Assembly (NCBI GenBank): GCA_902826335.1
Contig: CADEEL010000019.1
Span: forward strand, 1-62,908
Length of the DNA: 62,908 nt
Direction: 5' to 3'
Origin: an uncultured Alphaproteobacteria bacterium
GTDB taxonomy: Bacteria > Pseudomonadota > Alphaproteobacteria > Caulobacterales > Aquidulcibacteraceae
Shown here: positions 17,325 to 27,092 of the stretch, in pieces
Layout: each line of letters starts with the position of its first letter
Numbering within the stretch: the stretch's first letter is position 1
Position numbers and translations under genes: made by a program
The notes under the pieces: generated by a model
Database searches by the model: none
The model's input: the letters and a program-made list of their open reading frames with translations, nothing else
What the model was told of the DNA's origin: nothing

Positions 17325-20300
17325 GTGAAGAGCTGGTTCTCAAAGAAAGACCGCCTGCTGGCGGGCACGATCATGGCGGGCGCGGCGGTCGCGGGCTTTG
17401 CGGGGCCGGCGATGGCGCAAGACTCCGGTGATGAGGAGATCGTCGTCACGGGTTCGCGGATTCCGCAGCCGAATTTGCAAAGCGTGAGCCCGGTCACACA
17501 GGTTGGCGCGGAAGAGATCGCGACGCGCGGCATCACCCGCATCGAAGACATGCTCAACGAATTGCCCCAGACGCTGCCTGGCCAAGATGGCTCAGTGTCG
17601 AACGGCGCGTCCGGCACGGCCACGGTCGACTTGCGCGGCCTGGGCTCCAATCGGACTTTGGTCCTTCTCAACGGCCGCCGCATGACGGCGGGCGACCCGG
17701 CGGCCGGGTCGGGCTACGCGCCTGACTTGAACCTCATCCCGAGCGCGCTGGTTGAGCGGATCGAAGTGCTGACGGGCGGCGCCTCCGCAGTTTATGGCGC
17801 GGACGCCGTCGCCGGCGTTGTCAACTTCATCATGCAAGATGATTTTGAAGGCGTGCGGTTAGACGCTGGCTACAGCTTTTATCAAACCGACACGTCCAAC
17901 GATGAAACGGGCGGCGATTTCCGCAGCCTCGCGGAGCGCGCTTCGGTTGCACCGCGCTTTTATCAAGTGCCGGATGACAATCAGGTCGATGGTGAATCGT
18001 GGAACGTCACGGCGGTGTTCGGGGCCAATACGGAAGACGGCCGCGGCAACGTCACGGCCTATTTGGATTATCGGAACATCAACGCCATCCGCCAGGGCAG
18101 CCGCGCATTCAGCGCCTGCACGTTCAATTCAGGCGGCACGCCTTCGGCCAACGAAGATGGTGATACGAGCAGCCCGTTCCTGGACGATGAGTTCAACTGC
18201 GGCGGGTCGAGCACGACGTTCCCAACCCGCATCCAGGCCGTTAGCAACACAGAAACGATCATCGGCTTGGTGAACTTCCAAGGCGTGACGGAAATCGGCC
18301 CGGGCCGTCAGGTCGGAGCGGGCGGCGCCATCGTCCCCGGGGCGGCGTTGCCGTTCAATTTCGCGCCGGATAATTACTTCCAACGTCCGGATGAGCGTTA
18401 TTCTGGCGGTGCGTTCGCGCGTTACGAGCTCAATCCGCATGTTGAGCTCTATGCCGAAACCATGTTCATGGACGATCGTTCCGTCGCTCAGATCGCGCCG
18501 TCCGGCCTCTTCCGTGGCTCGGGCCTCGGGACGTTGAATGGTTTCTACGCTGTCAATTGCGACAATCCGTTCCTGTCGGCCGCCGAAGTGGCGTTCATGT
18601 GTGACGCCGATACGCTGGTTGATCTCTACGATCCGGGCGATCCCGATGCGGATGGCGATCTCATTCTCGATCGCGACGAAGCGATCAACACCGTCATGGC
18701 GGCGGGCGACGATCCAGCGACGGCTGGCTGTAACGAGGCGACCAATGCGGGTGATTGCGTTGGCGCGCTCGTCGACGCTACGGTCGGCATCCAGCAGAAC
18801 TGCCCTGACCCGGACGGCGTGACGCCGGGCAATCAAGCGATTTGCGTGGTCTCTCTGGCTCACCGCAATGTGAACGGCTCTCCGCGCCAAAGCGATTTGC
18901 GTCACACGCATTATCGCTTCGTGCTCGGCGCACGCGGGGAGATTACGGACGGCTGGAACTATGACGTATCGGGTGTCTATCACACGATGCTGTATCAGCA
19001 GAATTACCTGAACGAAGTCTCGCTCAGCCGGGTCAACCGGGCGCTGATCAATATTGGCGGCCAGTGCGGCGTGAATGTGGATGCGGATCCGGCCAATGAC
19101 GACGTAGGCTGTGTGCCGCTCGACATATTCGACGATGCGGGCCCGACCGCGGGCCAACTCGCCTATGTTGTGACGCCTGGCTTCCTGGCCGGCTCCACGC
19201 GAACCAGCATGTTCAGCGCTGCTGTAACAGGCGATCTCGGCACTATGGGCATCACTTCGCCTTGGGCTGAAGATGGCATCGGCGTGGCGTTCGGCGTCGA
19301 AGCACGGCACGAGGAACTCGAGCTTCGCGCGGACACCTTGTTCTGTCCGTCCACCATTCTCGGAACGGTGTCCGATCTGCTCGGCCAAGGGGCCACGACG
19401 TGCCCGGTCGATGGCGCATACAGCGTCGTTGATCTGTTCGGCGAAGCGAACGTTCCAATTGTGCAAAATCAGCCCTTCTTCCACAGCCTCGGGCTGGAAC
19501 TTGGCTACCGCTTCTCCGACTACTCGATCAGCGGCGGCAGCGGTTTCCAGACTGACGCGTTCAAAGTGGGCGGCCATTGGGCGCCAACGGAAGACATCCG
19601 CTTCCGTGGGGCCTTCCAGCGCTCCGTTCGCGCTCCAAACATCACGGAATTGTTCGCGCCGCTTGGCGTCGGCCTCGCCGGCACCACTGACCCATGCGCG
19701 GGGCCGCAGGCGCCGAACCCCGTTCTTGAGGCTCAGTGTGCCTTGACAGGCGTTTCTGCTGCTCAATTCGGCAACATCGCTGCCAATCCAGCGGCCCAAT
19801 ACAATGGCTTGCTGGGCGGCAATGTTAATCTGCAGCCGGAGACAGCAGATTCGATCACGCTTGGCTTCGTGTTCACGCCAACGTTCCTTTCTGGCTTCAC
19901 GGCTTCGTTTGACTGGTACAACATCCAGGTCGAGGACCGTATCGGCCCGATCGGTCCGGACGTGATCATTCAGAACTGCTTGGCGTCGGGCGATGCGCTC
20001 TCTCCGTTCTGCTTGGCGATCAATCGTGCGCCGGGCACCGGATCATTGTGGATCGGCCCGAATGGCTACACCAGCGATGTCAATCGGAACGCCGGCTCGT
20101 ACGAAGTCACTGGTATGGACCTCAATGTTCGCTTCAACCATGAAATTGGGTCCGCAGGGGAGCTTACCTGGGCTTACAATGGCTCTTACCTGGATGAGTA
20201 TTTGGTGACTCCGTTTGGCGCGCCGACCTTCGATTGCGCGGGCACGTATGGCCCGAGCTGCGCGGGCTCGATCGGCGGCTTTGGCAATCCGCAGGCGCAG

Positions 20301-20660
20301 TATCGTCATATGCTGAGCACGACGTGGGATACGCCGATGGCGGGTCTCTCCTTCACCGGCTCGTGGCGCTATATTGACGAAATTCAGCTGCATCCGAACG
20401 ATGCCGCCGCCCTGCCGGCTGGGTACACCTTCATCACGGACTTGATCTTGGAATCCCAGAACTACTTTGACCTCGCGGCTAGCTGGGATGTCTGGGAGAA
20501 CGTGACGTTCCGTGGCGGCGTCAACAATGTGACGGACGAAGATCCGCCGCTGACCGGCAGCTCCAACTGCCCGTCCGGCCCGTGCAACGGCAATACGTGG
20601 CCGGGTGTCTACGATGCGGTTGGCCGGTACTTCTTCTTCGGCGTGACGGCGGACTTCTAA
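17325..20660 (+). CDS. TonB-dependent outer-membrane receptor
   Basis: An 1111-residue outer-membrane receptor. The start is GTG 17325 with GGAGG 5 nt upstream. A signal peptide (cleavage after GPAMA) is followed by a TonB-box-like segment EEIVVTGSRIPQP, a plug domain (GLGSNRTLVLLNGRRM, then ASAVYGADAVAGVVNF) and a 22-strand-type barrel ending in aromatic FFFGVTADF. The barrel loops hold many cysteines and an Asp-rich DPDADGD segment (18639-18660). It follows two oppA genes, which suggests peptide or peptide-like ligands. It is long for the family because of large loops. Confidence 0.93.
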   Translation: MKSWFSKKDRLLAGTIMAGAAVAGFAGPAMAQDSGDEEIVVTGSRIPQPNLQSVSPVTQVGAEEIATRGITRIEDMLNELPQTLPGQDGSVSNGASGTATVDLRGLGSNRTLVLLNGRRMTAGDPAAGSGYAPDLNLIPSALVERIEVLTGGASAVYGADAVAGVVNFIMQDDFEGVRLDAGYSFYQTDTSNDETGGDFRSLAERASVAPRFYQVPDDNQVDGESWNVTAVFGANTEDGRGNVTAYLDYRNINAIRQGSRAFSACTFNSGGTPSANEDGDTSSPFLDDEFNCGGSSTTFPTRIQAVSNTETIIGLVNFQGVTEIGPGRQVGAGGAIVPGAALPFNFAPDNYFQRPDERYSGGAFARYELNPHVELYAETMFMDDRSVAQIAPSGLFRGSGLGTLNGFYAVNCDNPFLSAAEVAFMCDADTLVDLYDPGDPDADGDLILDRDEAINTVMAAGDDPATAGCNEATNAGDCVGALVDATVGIQQNCPDPDGVTPGNQAICVVSLAHRNVNGSPRQSDLRHTHYRFVLGARGEITDGWNYDVSGVYHTMLYQQNYLNEVSLSRVNRALINIGGQCGVNVDADPANDDVGCVPLDIFDDAGPTAGQLAYVVTPGFLAGSTRTSMFSAAVTGDLGTMGITSPWAEDGIGVAFGVEARHEELELRADTLFCPSTILGTVSDLLGQGATTCPVDGAYSVVDLFGEANVPIVQNQPFFHSLGLELGYRFSDYSISGGSGFQTDAFKVGGHWAPTEDIRFRGAFQRSVRAPNITELFAPLGVGLAGTTDPCAGPQAPNPVLEAQCALTGVSAAQFGNIAANPAAQYNGLLGGNVNLQPETADSITLGFVFTPTFLSGFTASFDWYNIQVEDRIGPIGPDVIIQNCLASGDALSPFCLAINRAPGTGSLWIGPNGYTSDVNRNAGSYEVTGMDLNVRFNHEIGSAGELTWAYNGSYLDEYLVTPFGAPTFDCAGTYGPSCAGSIGGFGNPQAQYRHMLSTTWDTPMAGLSFTGSWRYIDEIQLHPNDAAALPAGYTFITDLILESQNYFDLAASWDVWENVTFRGGVNNVTDEDPPLTGSSNCPSGPCNGNTWPGVYDAVGRYFFFGVTADF

Positions 20661-20685
20661 GTCCTCCAAGTGCGCTAGACTTCCA

Positions 20686-20712
20686 GCGGCGGGCCTCGGC
20701 CCGCCGCTTTTC
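20686..20712 (+). terminator. Rho-independent terminator after the TonB receptor
   Basis: A perfect 10-bp GC stem (20686-20695 with 20698-20707) with a 2-nt loop is followed by TTTT and a pyrimidine-rich tail, 25 nt after the receptor stop. It separates the receptor from the ileS operon. Confidence 0.85.
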
Positions 20713-20794
20713 TTTTGGCGCTTGTTCCGGCTCGGCCGCTCTGATAGCGCATGCCGACCATGCAACCACGCGTTCACCGAATTCCGCGCCCGGC

Positions 20795-20826
20795 CCGCGT
20801 CTGAGCTTTTCGAAGCGCGGGACCGG
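20795..20826. repeat. Dispersed repeat arm and hairpin upstream of ileS
   Basis: The core CTGAGCTTTTCGAAGCGCGGG (20801-20821) matches the right arm of the 121-216 repeat with one base changed. Flanking bases (CCCGG-CCCGCG and CGCGGG-A-CCGGG) can pair into an imperfect hairpin. It lies in the 5' region of ileS. Confidence 0.65.
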
Positions 20827-20941
20827 GAAGTGCGCGCGCCCGATGGCGTCGTGACGCGCGCTGTTCCGCACGGCGGGACTCCTGCATTATTCAAGCGGAG
20901 ATGAGCGCGGGCGCGGTGCGCCGCGCGAGGGAGCGATGCTC

Positions 20942-23900
20942 ATGGCCGATCCGGCCCAGAATTCAGGCGGCGCCGCGCGCGATTATCGCGAGACGCTCAA
21001 TCTGCCGCAAACGACGTTCCCGATGAAGGCGGGCTTGGCCGTTCGCGAACCGGAAATGCTCGCGCATTGGGCCGCGATCGATCTCTATCGTCGCCTGCGT
21101 GAAGATGCGGCGGGGCGGCCGAAATTCGTGCTGCATGACGGCCCGCCCTACGCCAACGGGCCGATCCATATCGGGCACGCGGAAAACAAAATCCTCAAGG
21201 ATCTGGTGGTGCGCTCGCGCCAGATGACGGGTTTCGACGCGGACTACATTCCCGGCTGGGATTGTCATGGGCTTCCGATCGAATGGAAGGTCGAGGAGGA
21301 TTTCAGGAAAGAGGGGCGCAAGAAGCAGGAGGTTGATCCTGTCGAGTTCCGCCGCGCGTGTCGTGCGTATGCGGATAAATGGATCCCGCTGCAGCGCACG
21401 GAATTCCAGCGCCTCGGCATCGAGGGCGATTGGGCGAATTATTATTCGACGATGAGTTTCGCGGCGGAGGCCGCGATCGCGGCCGAGTTTCATAAAGTCG
21501 TGCGCACGGGCCTCGTCTATCGCGGGAGCAAACCCGTGATGTGGAGCCCGGTCGAGCGCACGAGTTTGGCGGAAGCGGAGGTGGAGTATGCGGAGAAAAC
21601 GAGCCCGACGATCTGGGTGAAGTTTCCAGTTGTCGGCTTTGCCAAAGGCGCGCCGCATCCGCAATTCAGCAAAACAATCGCCGATCAGATTGAAGGATCG
21701 TCCATCGTCATATGGACCACCACGCCGTGGACCATCCCGGGAAACCGCGCGATCAGCTTCAATGAGGAGATCGAGTACGCGCTCTATGAGGTGCGTTCAC
21801 TGGAGCGCGACTTGAAGTTCGCGCCGTGGGCCAAGCCGGGCGAGAGGCTCATTGTCGCGAAAAATCTTGCGCCTGAAGTTTTTGCCGCGGCGAAAATCCT
21901 CGATGCGGATTGCATCATGCGCGTTGAGCCGACCGGCCTTGTGTGCGCTCATCCTCTCCGCAATTGGCGTCCCTCTGCCCATGTGGGAGAGGGTGATCCT
22001 CGCATTGGCGAGGATCGGGTGAGGGGTGAAGTCGCCAACATCTCGGAACGAACCACCGACACCGCTCATCCGGCCGCTACGCGGCCACCTTCTCCCACAG
22101 GGGGAGAAGGACTCTATGCATTCGGCGTCCCGCTGCTCGCTGGCGATCACGTCACGGACGATGCGGGCACGGGCTTTGTGCACACCGCGCCCGGCCATGG
22201 CGCGGACGATTTCGACATCTGGGTGAAGCACTACGGACAAGAAGGCATTCCCTTCACGGTCGATGCGGATGGCGCGTTCACAAAGGAAGCCCCCGGTTTT
22301 GAAGGGCTTCACGTCATCGAGACCGAGGGCAAGAAGCTCGGCAAGGATGGGCCGGCCAACGAGGCGGTGATCAAGGCGCTGATCGAGGCGGGCGCGCTGC
22401 TCGCGCGCGGGCGGCTTGTGCACCAATACCCGCATTCGTGGCGCTCCAAGGCGCCGCTCATTTTCCGCAACACGCCGCAATGGTTCGTGGCGATCGATCG
22501 TCCGTACCGAGATGGACAGACGCTTCGGCAGGTCGCGCTCAGCGAGATCGCGCGCGTCGATTGGGGCCAACATCGACTCAATGACGAACGCGACATGAAT
22601 CGCATCAAGGCGATGGTGGAGGATCGGCCCGATTGGCTTATTTCACGCCAGCGCAATTGGGGCGTGCCGCTGGCCATGTTCGTCTCGAAGAAGGACGGCG
22701 CCATCCTCATGGACGATGAAGTGGATGCGCGCATCGTGGCGGCGATGAAAGCCGGCGGCGCCGACGCCTGGTGGGCGACGCCCGCGCGGGATTTTCTTGG
22801 CGCCGCCTACAAGGCCGAGGATTACGAGAAGATCGAGGATATCCTCGATGTCTGGTTCGATTCTGGTTGCACGCACGCCTTTACACTTGAAACGAAGCCA
22901 ACCTTGCCCTGGCCGGCGAGCCTCTATCTCGAAGGCGCAGATCAGCATCGCGGCTGGTTCCAATCCTCGCTGCTGGAAAGCTGCGCCACGCGTGGACGCG
23001 CGCCTTATGAGTCCGTCATCACCTATGGCTTCACGGTCGCCGAGGACGGGCGGAAAATGTCCAAGTCGCTGGGCAATGGCGTCGAGCCGCAGGAAGTGGC
23101 CAAGAGCCATGGCATTGAAATCTTCCGCCTACTGATCGCGGCGGCCGATTACCGGGATGAGTTGCGCGTCGGCAAAACCATTCTCGATCAAGCCTCGGAA
23201 ATGTACCGCAAGCTGCGCAATACGATGCGATATTTGCTGGGCACGCTTGGAGATGGGCCGCTCACAGACACTCCTCCCCCGTTTGCGGGGGAGGTGGTGA
23301 GCGAAGCGAACCGGAGGGGGGGCGCCGAGAGCGCCCCCTCCGTCGCTCACTCCGTTCGCGCCACCTCCCCCGTGAACTGGGGAGGAGACGTTTCTGATTT
23401 TCCGCTTCTCGAACGCTGGCTGCTGCACCGCTTGAGCGAACTCGATGAAGAAGTGCGTGACGGTTACGATAAATATGAATTCCGCCGCGCGCTCTCGGCC
23501 ATCGTTGAGTTCTGCAACGTCGATCTCTCGGCCTTTTATGTCGATGTGCGCAAGGATGCGCTTTATTGCGATCCGCCGGAAAGTTTGCGTCGGCGCGCCG
23601 CGCTCACGGCGTTGGATGAAGTGTTCGCGCGGCTGACGGCCTGGCTTGCGCCGATCCTGCCGTTCACGTGCGAGGAAGTGTGGCGCACGCGCTTCGCGGC
23701 TGAAGCCTCGGTGCATCTGCGCCAGTTTCCACAAACACCGAAGGACTGGCGGATCGAGGCGGTCGCGGCGGAGATGGCGCATCTGCGCAAGGTGCGCGCC
23801 GTGGTCACCGGCGCGCTTGAAATCGCCCGCCGGGATAAGCGCATCGGTTCAAGCCTCGAGGCGCATCCGCGTGTTTACATCGCCGATCGGGTTCTGCTCG

Positions 23901-24157
23901 GCCCGGTCAAGGCCGTGGACTTTGCCGAGCTGTGCATCACCAGCGGCGTAACGATCGAGGCGGGGCCGGGGCCGGACGATGCGTTCGCATTGCCGGAAGT
24001 TCCGGGCGTGCGGGTGGTCGTGGAGGCGGCGCGGGGCCGCAAATGCGCGCGCTCCTGGAAATTCAGCGAGGATGTCGGCGCCGATCCACGCTATCCGGAT
24101 TTGAGCCCCCGCGACGCCGAAGCGGTCGCCGCGTGGGACGCCGCGCATGGACGATAG
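20942..24157 (+). CDS. ileS: Isoleucyl-tRNA synthetase with two in-frame repeat insertions
   Basis: A 1071-residue class I synthetase that charges tRNA-Ile. HIGH is at 76-79 and KMSKS at 705-709. The editing-domain segment [22 protein letters not shown] and the WFDSG motif are intact. ATG 20942 is chosen because AGGGAG lies 8 nt upstream; ATG 20936 is only 2 nt from it. The protein is about 90 residues longer than usual. The excess is two low-complexity blocks, about residues 340-390 and 778-815, each encoded by palindromic repeat DNA, and everything on either side aligns with the family. It heads a long operon (small membrane proteins, lspA). Confidence 0.96.
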   Translation: MADPAQNSGGAARDYRETLNLPQTTFPMKAGLAVREPEMLAHWAAIDLYRRLREDAAGRPKFVLHDGPPYANGPIHIGHAENKILKDLVVRSRQMTGFDADYIPGWDCHGLPIEWKVEEDFRKEGRKKQEVDPVEFRRACRAYADKWIPLQRTEFQRLGIEGDWANYYSTMSFAAEAAIAAEFHKVVRTGLVYRGSKPVMWSPVERTSLAEAEVEYAEKTSPTIWVKFPVVGFAKGAPHPQFSKTIADQIEGSSIVIWTTTPWTIPGNRAISFNEEIEYALYEVRSLERDLKFAPWAKPGERLIVAKNLAPEVFAAAKILDADCIMRVEPTGLVCAHPLRNWRPSAHVGEGDPRIGEDRVRGEVANISERTTDTAHPAATRPPSPTGGEGLYAFGVPLLAGDHVTDDAGTGFVHTAPGHGADDFDIWVKHYGQEGIPFTVDADGAFTKEAPGFEGLHVIETEGKKLGKDGPANEAVIKALIEAGALLARGRLVHQYPHSWRSKAPLIFRNTPQWFVAIDRPYRDGQTLRQVALSEIARVDWGQHRLNDERDMNRIKAMVEDRPDWLISRQRNWGVPLAMFVSKKDGAILMDDEVDARIVAAMKAGGADAWWATPARDFLGAAYKAEDYEKIEDILDVWFDSGCTHAFTLETKPTLPWPASLYLEGADQHRGWFQSSLLESCATRGRAPYESVITYGFTVAEDGRKMSKSLGNGVEPQEVAKSHGIEIFRLLIAAADYRDELRVGKTILDQASEMYRKLRNTMRYLLGTLGDGPLTDTPPPFAGEVVSEANRRGGAESAPSVAHSVRATSPVNWGGDVSDFPLLERWLLHRLSELDEEVRDGYDKYEFRRALSAIVEFCNVDLSAFYVDVRKDALYCDPPESLRRRAALTALDEVFARLTAWLAPILPFTCEEVWRTRFAAEASVHLRQFPQTPKDWRIEAVAAEMAHLRKVRAVVTGALEIARRDKRIGSSLEAHPRVYIADRVLLGPVKAVDFAELCITSGVTIEAGPGPDDAFALPEVPGVRVVVEAARGRKCARSWKFSEDVGADPRYPDLSPRDAEAVAAWDAAHGR
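21959..22111. repeat. Palindromic element inserted in frame in ileS (copy 1)
   Basis: A run of hairpins inside the coding sequence: a 10-bp stem with one bulge (21971-21993), a perfect 9-bp stem (21995-22003 with 22008-22016), a 6-bp stem (22072-22077 with 22081-22086) and a 9-bp stem (22088-22096 with 22102-22110). It adds about 51 residues between the CAHPL and [13 protein letters not shown] segments that are adjacent in other isoleucyl-tRNA synthetases. The length is a multiple of three with no stop. Confidence 0.8.
23273..23385. repeat. Palindromic element inserted in frame in ileS (copy 2)
   Basis: Two inverted modules face each other: an 8-bp hairpin (23273-23280 with 23287-23294), an inner GC stem around 23318-23330, and a closing 7-bp hairpin (23364-23370 with 23379-23385). 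It encodes about 38 Pro/Gly/Arg-rich residues between the catalytic core and the anticodon-binding domain. Bases 23273-23297 match mutL 30507-30531 at 23 of 25 positions. Confidence 0.85.
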
Positions 24158-24422
24158 CGGCGGCCGGCCCCTCTGGCGGCGGATTTGGAGAAATCCGCGT
24201 CACCCCAAAGTACGGGAGGAGCGGTTCAAGGCTATTGCCGCGTTATTCAATGGCGCGGGGCTCGCCTTGTTGGTCGGCGCCGCCGCTGCGCCATTTCTGA
24301 ATCCAGCGCAGCAACCCGGCTTCGGCGCACGACTGGTGATTTTCTTGCTCGGCGTCGCGATGGTTATCGTCGCGCAGGTGGTTTTGGGCTATATAGTGCC
24401 AACGGATATGGATGATGCGTAG
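24147..24422 (+). CDS. Small two-helix membrane protein (91 aa)
   Basis: A 91-residue protein starting inside the end of ileS (11-nt overlap). A basic N-terminal segment ([19 protein letters not shown]) is followed by two hydrophobic helices (about 32-50 and 61-83) and a short acidic C-terminus. It lies between ileS and lspA, where many Caulobacterales-type genomes also have short unannotated membrane proteins. No family name is assigned. The overlap with ileS suggests coupled translation. Confidence 0.72.
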   Translation: MDDSGGRPLWRRIWRNPRHPKVREERFKAIAALFNGAGLALLVGAAAAPFLNPAQQPGFGARLVIFLLGVAMVIVAQVVLGYIVPTDMDDA

Positions 24423-24552
24423 CCAAGTGACCCTACTTTTGGATGTGCTTTGGCCGTTCATTGGCCTTGCGGGTGTTCTCCTTGCGCTCGTCTGGCTGAA
24501 TCTTCGCGGCGGCGATACGCCCACGCTGCGCCGCCTGCCGCCGGCGGAGTAA
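24415..24552 (+). CDS. Very small membrane protein (45 aa)
   Basis: A 45-residue frame from ATG 24415 to TAA 24552, overlapping the previous gene by 8 nt. It has one hydrophobic helix (about 6-27, LLLDVLWPFIGLAGVLLALVW) and a charged tail with RGGDTPTLRRLPP. The tight overlap with the upstream membrane protein and the position before lspA argue for a real gene, but it is too short for a firm call. Confidence 0.5.
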   Translation: MRSQVTLLLDVLWPFIGLAGVLLALVWLNLRGGDTPTLRRLPPAE

Positions 24553-24612
24553 GGCGGCGCCGGCAGCGTTCGCGGGTTGGCTGCGGTCGCCGCTTCCGGC
24601 ATATACGCGCCC

Positions 24613-25149
24613 ATGCTCCGATCCGGCCTCGCCCTCGCCGCCCTAGTCGTCCTTATCGACCAGGCCTCGAAATATTGGGTGTTGGAGGTGCTGCGCTTCA
24701 GCCCGCCGCTCTGCCGCGAGGTGGGGGCGGGCTGTGGGTTCATCGAGGTGTCGCCCATTTTCGACCTGTCGATGGTTTGGAACCGGGGCGTGAGCTTCGG
24801 CCTGCTGCGCGCTGATTCGGATGTCGCGCGCTGGGGGTTGACGGCGCTGCAGCTGGCCATCGCCGGCTTTTTCGGCTGGTGGCTGTTGAGCGCGAGGACG
24901 CGCGTGGCCGCAGCCGGGCTTTCGCTGGTGATCGGCGGGGCGATTGGCAACGTGATCGACCGGGTCCGTTTCGGCGCCGTGGTGGATTTCCTAGACTTTC
25001 GGGGGCTCAATTTCCCCTGGGTGTTCAATGTGGCGGACGCGGCGATCAATGTGGGCGCTGCGCTCCTCGTGCTCGATTTCCTGTTGCGTCGTGAACCGAA
25101 GTCGGGGGGAGAGACCCCGCCAGTCACAGAAGAGCCTGGATTACGCTGA
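24613..25149 (+). CDS. lspA: Lipoprotein signal peptidase (signal peptidase II)
   Basis: A 178-residue inner-membrane aspartyl protease that removes signal peptides from lipid-modified prolipoproteins. Four hydrophobic helices are present. The catalytic motifs are visible: VIGGAIGNVIDRVRFGAVVDFLDF with the first catalytic Asp, and FPWVFNVADAAINVG with the second. The family opening VVLIDQASKYWV is also there. ATG 24613 gives the normal length. Several lipoproteins in this window (BamD, DUF3035, the OppA proteins) would be its substrates. Confidence 0.95.
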   Translation: MLRSGLALAALVVLIDQASKYWVLEVLRFSPPLCREVGAGCGFIEVSPIFDLSMVWNRGVSFGLLRADSDVARWGLTALQLAIAGFFGWWLLSARTRVAAAGLSLVIGGAIGNVIDRVRFGAVVDFLDFRGLNFPWVFNVADAAINVGAALLVLDFLLRREPKSGGETPPVTEEPGLR

Positions 25150-25215
25150 ATCCTTCCTTGGCGCCGCGTTCCGCGCTCGGCTAGAACCACTCAAGACAAA
25201 TTCGAGGGAGCCCCC

Positions 25216-25749
25216 ATGACCACCTCATTGGCGAAATCCGCCGCTCTGGTCGCCGTACTCGCCGCGGCTTCAGCAGTTACGGCGTGCGGCGGCGTTTCCC
25301 GGTCCATGGGCCTTGAGCGCCAGGCGCCGGATGAATTTCGGGTGGTGACGCGCGCGCCGCTCTCCGTCCCGCCGGATTATTCGTTGCGGCCGCCCCGGCC
25401 GGGTGAGGCGCGCCCGCAGGAGCTGGAGCCAGACCAGCAGGCGCGCACGGCGCTGTTCGGGCAGGATGTCGGCCAGAACGCCACCGAGGGCGAGCGCGCG
25501 CTCGTCAACGCCGCCGGCGCGCAATCGACAGACCCCAATATTCGCGACACCGTGGATTTCGAAGGCGGCAATGTCGTCCATCGAGATCGCGCCTATTCGG
25601 ACCGCGTAATCAATGACGGCAATCCGAATGCGCCGGCCGCGACCGAAGAGGAGCGCACGGCCGCGCAGGAATCCGTACGCCGCGCCACGGGCGACGGCGC
25701 GGTGACGATCGAGCGCGGCTCGAATAGCGAGCGACTGCCCGGCACATGA
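25216..25749 (+). CDS. DUF3035 lipoprotein
   Basis: A 177-residue protein with a lipobox (AVTAC, Cys24) and the DUF3035 signature: an APDEFRVVTRAPLSVPPDYSLRPP stretch at about 36-60, with Pro-rich segments after it. The remainder is acidic and likely disordered. It is the gene normally found next to M16 peptidases in alphaproteobacteria. Its stop overlaps the ATG of the first peptidase gene (ATGA). Function is unknown, but context places it in envelope quality control with the two M16 proteins. Confidence 0.88.
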   Translation: MTTSLAKSAALVAVLAAASAVTACGGVSRSMGLERQAPDEFRVVTRAPLSVPPDYSLRPPRPGEARPQELEPDQQARTALFGQDVGQNATEGERALVNAAGAQSTDPNIRDTVDFEGGNVVHRDRAYSDRVINDGNPNAPAATEEERTAAQESVRRATGDGAVTIERGSNSERLPGT

Positions 25750-27092
25750 GCCGCCTTCCGGCGCGCGCGGCGGCGTTCGCCTTCGCTTTGACGACGCTTG
25801 CAAGCGCCGCCTACGCGCAGGCGCGCCCGGAGACGTTCACGCTCGCGAACGGCATGCAGGTGGTGGTGATCACGGATCGCCGCGCGCCGGTGGTGACGCA
25901 TCAAGTCTGGTACCGCGTCGGCGCCGCCGATGAACCGCGCGGCCGTTCCGGCATTGCGCACTTTCTTGAACACCTTCTGTTCAAGGGAACGGATCGCATC
26001 GCGCAGGGCGAATTTTCCCGCACCATCGCGCGCAATGGCGGGGACGACAACGCGCAAACCTCCTGGGATTACACCGCCTATTATGAGCGCATCGCCCGTG
26101 AGCGCCTCGAACTCGTCATGACGATGGAAGCGGACCGGATGCGCAATGCGCGCATCACGGAAGAGGTGATTGCGTCGGAGCGCGATGTGATCATCGAGGA
26201 GCGCCGCCAGCGGATCGATAACAATCCAGGCCAGGTGCTGGGTGAGCGCATGCGCGCCATGCTTTATCCCAATCATCCGTACGGCACGCCGATCATCGGC
26301 TGGCTGCATGAGATGCGCGGCCTGACCCGTCAGGACGCGCTCGATTTTTATCAAATTTACTACGCGCCCAACAACGCGATTCTCGTCGTGGCCGGCGATG
26401 TCGACGCTGCGGAGTTGCGTCCCTTGGCCGAGCGCATCTATGGCCGCGTGCGGCCGACGCGGAATTTGCCGGCGCGTACATGGGTGCAAGATCCTCCGCC
26501 GGTTGGGCCGATGCGCGTCACTCATCGCGATGAGCGTGTGCGTCAGCCTTCGGTGTCGCGGCTCTATCCGGCCTTGAGCCACACGACGGACGAGGGGACT
26601 GAGGCGCACGCGCTCGATGTCGCCATCGAAGTGTTGGGCGGCTCTGAAACAAGCCGGCTTTATCGAATCTTGGTGGAAGAGCGGCGTTTGGCGGTTGCGG
26701 CCGGCGCAAGCGCGGATACGGCGGGGCGCGGCGGCGCGTCGATCAGCGTCTACGCAACGCCGGCGCCGAACGTCACGCTCGAAACGCTTGAAGCGGCCAT
26801 GGATGAAGTGATCGGCGCCTATCTGCGCGAGGGACCAACGCAAATCGAGATCGAACGCGCGCGCAACAACATCGCGGCGTCCGCCATCTATGCGCGCGAC
26901 AGCCAGGAAAATCTCGCCTTCTGGTACGGTTCTTCACTGGCCGAGGGCGAGAGCCTGGATGACATCGTGAACTGGGCCGATCGCATTCGCGCCGTCTCGC
27001 GCGAGGACGCGCTGGCCATGGCGCGGCGCACGCTGGTGACCGCGAACTCCGTCACCGGCTGGCTGCTGCCTGCGGAAGGGGCGGCGCCATGA
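25746..27092 (+). CDS. M16 zinc peptidase, catalytic member
   Basis: A 448-residue insulinase/pitrilysin-family peptidase with a signal peptide (cleavage after AAYAQ), so it acts in the periplasm or at the outer membrane. The inverted zinc motif HFLEH (His72, Glu75, His76) and the downstream Glu152 in the EERRQR segment are intact. Two M16 repeats fill the protein. It overlaps the DUF3035 gene upstream and the second M16 gene downstream by 4 nt each, consistent with a two-subunit enzyme in which this one supplies the active site. Confidence 0.93.
   Translation: MSRLPARAAAFAFALTTLASAAYAQARPETFTLANGMQVVVITDRRAPVVTHQVWYRVGAADEPRGRSGIAHFLEHLLFKGTDRIAQGEFSRTIARNGGDDNAQTSWDYTAYYERIARERLELVMTMEADRMRNARITEEVIASERDVIIEERRQRIDNNPGQVLGERMRAMLYPNHPYGTPIIGWLHEMRGLTRQDALDFYQIYYAPNNAILVVAGDVDAAELRPLAERIYGRVRPTRNLPARTWVQDPPPVGPMRVTHRDERVRQPSVSRLYPALSHTTDEGTEAHALDVAIEVLGGSETSRLYRILVEERRLAVAAGASADTAGRGGASISVYATPAPNVTLETLEAAMDEVIGAYLREGPTQIEIERARNNIAASAIYARDSQENLAFWYGSSLAEGESLDDIVNWADRIRAVSREDALAMARRTLVTANSVTGWLLPAEGAAP

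Noticed and set aside
18129..19799. 556-residue minus-strand frame inside the TonB receptor gene
   Set aside because: Shadow of GC-rich coding DNA; the plus frame has plug and barrel motifs throughout.
20942..24157. ileS as a pseudogene because of the odd inserts
   Set aside because: The frame is open throughout and HIGH, KMSKS and editing motifs are intact.
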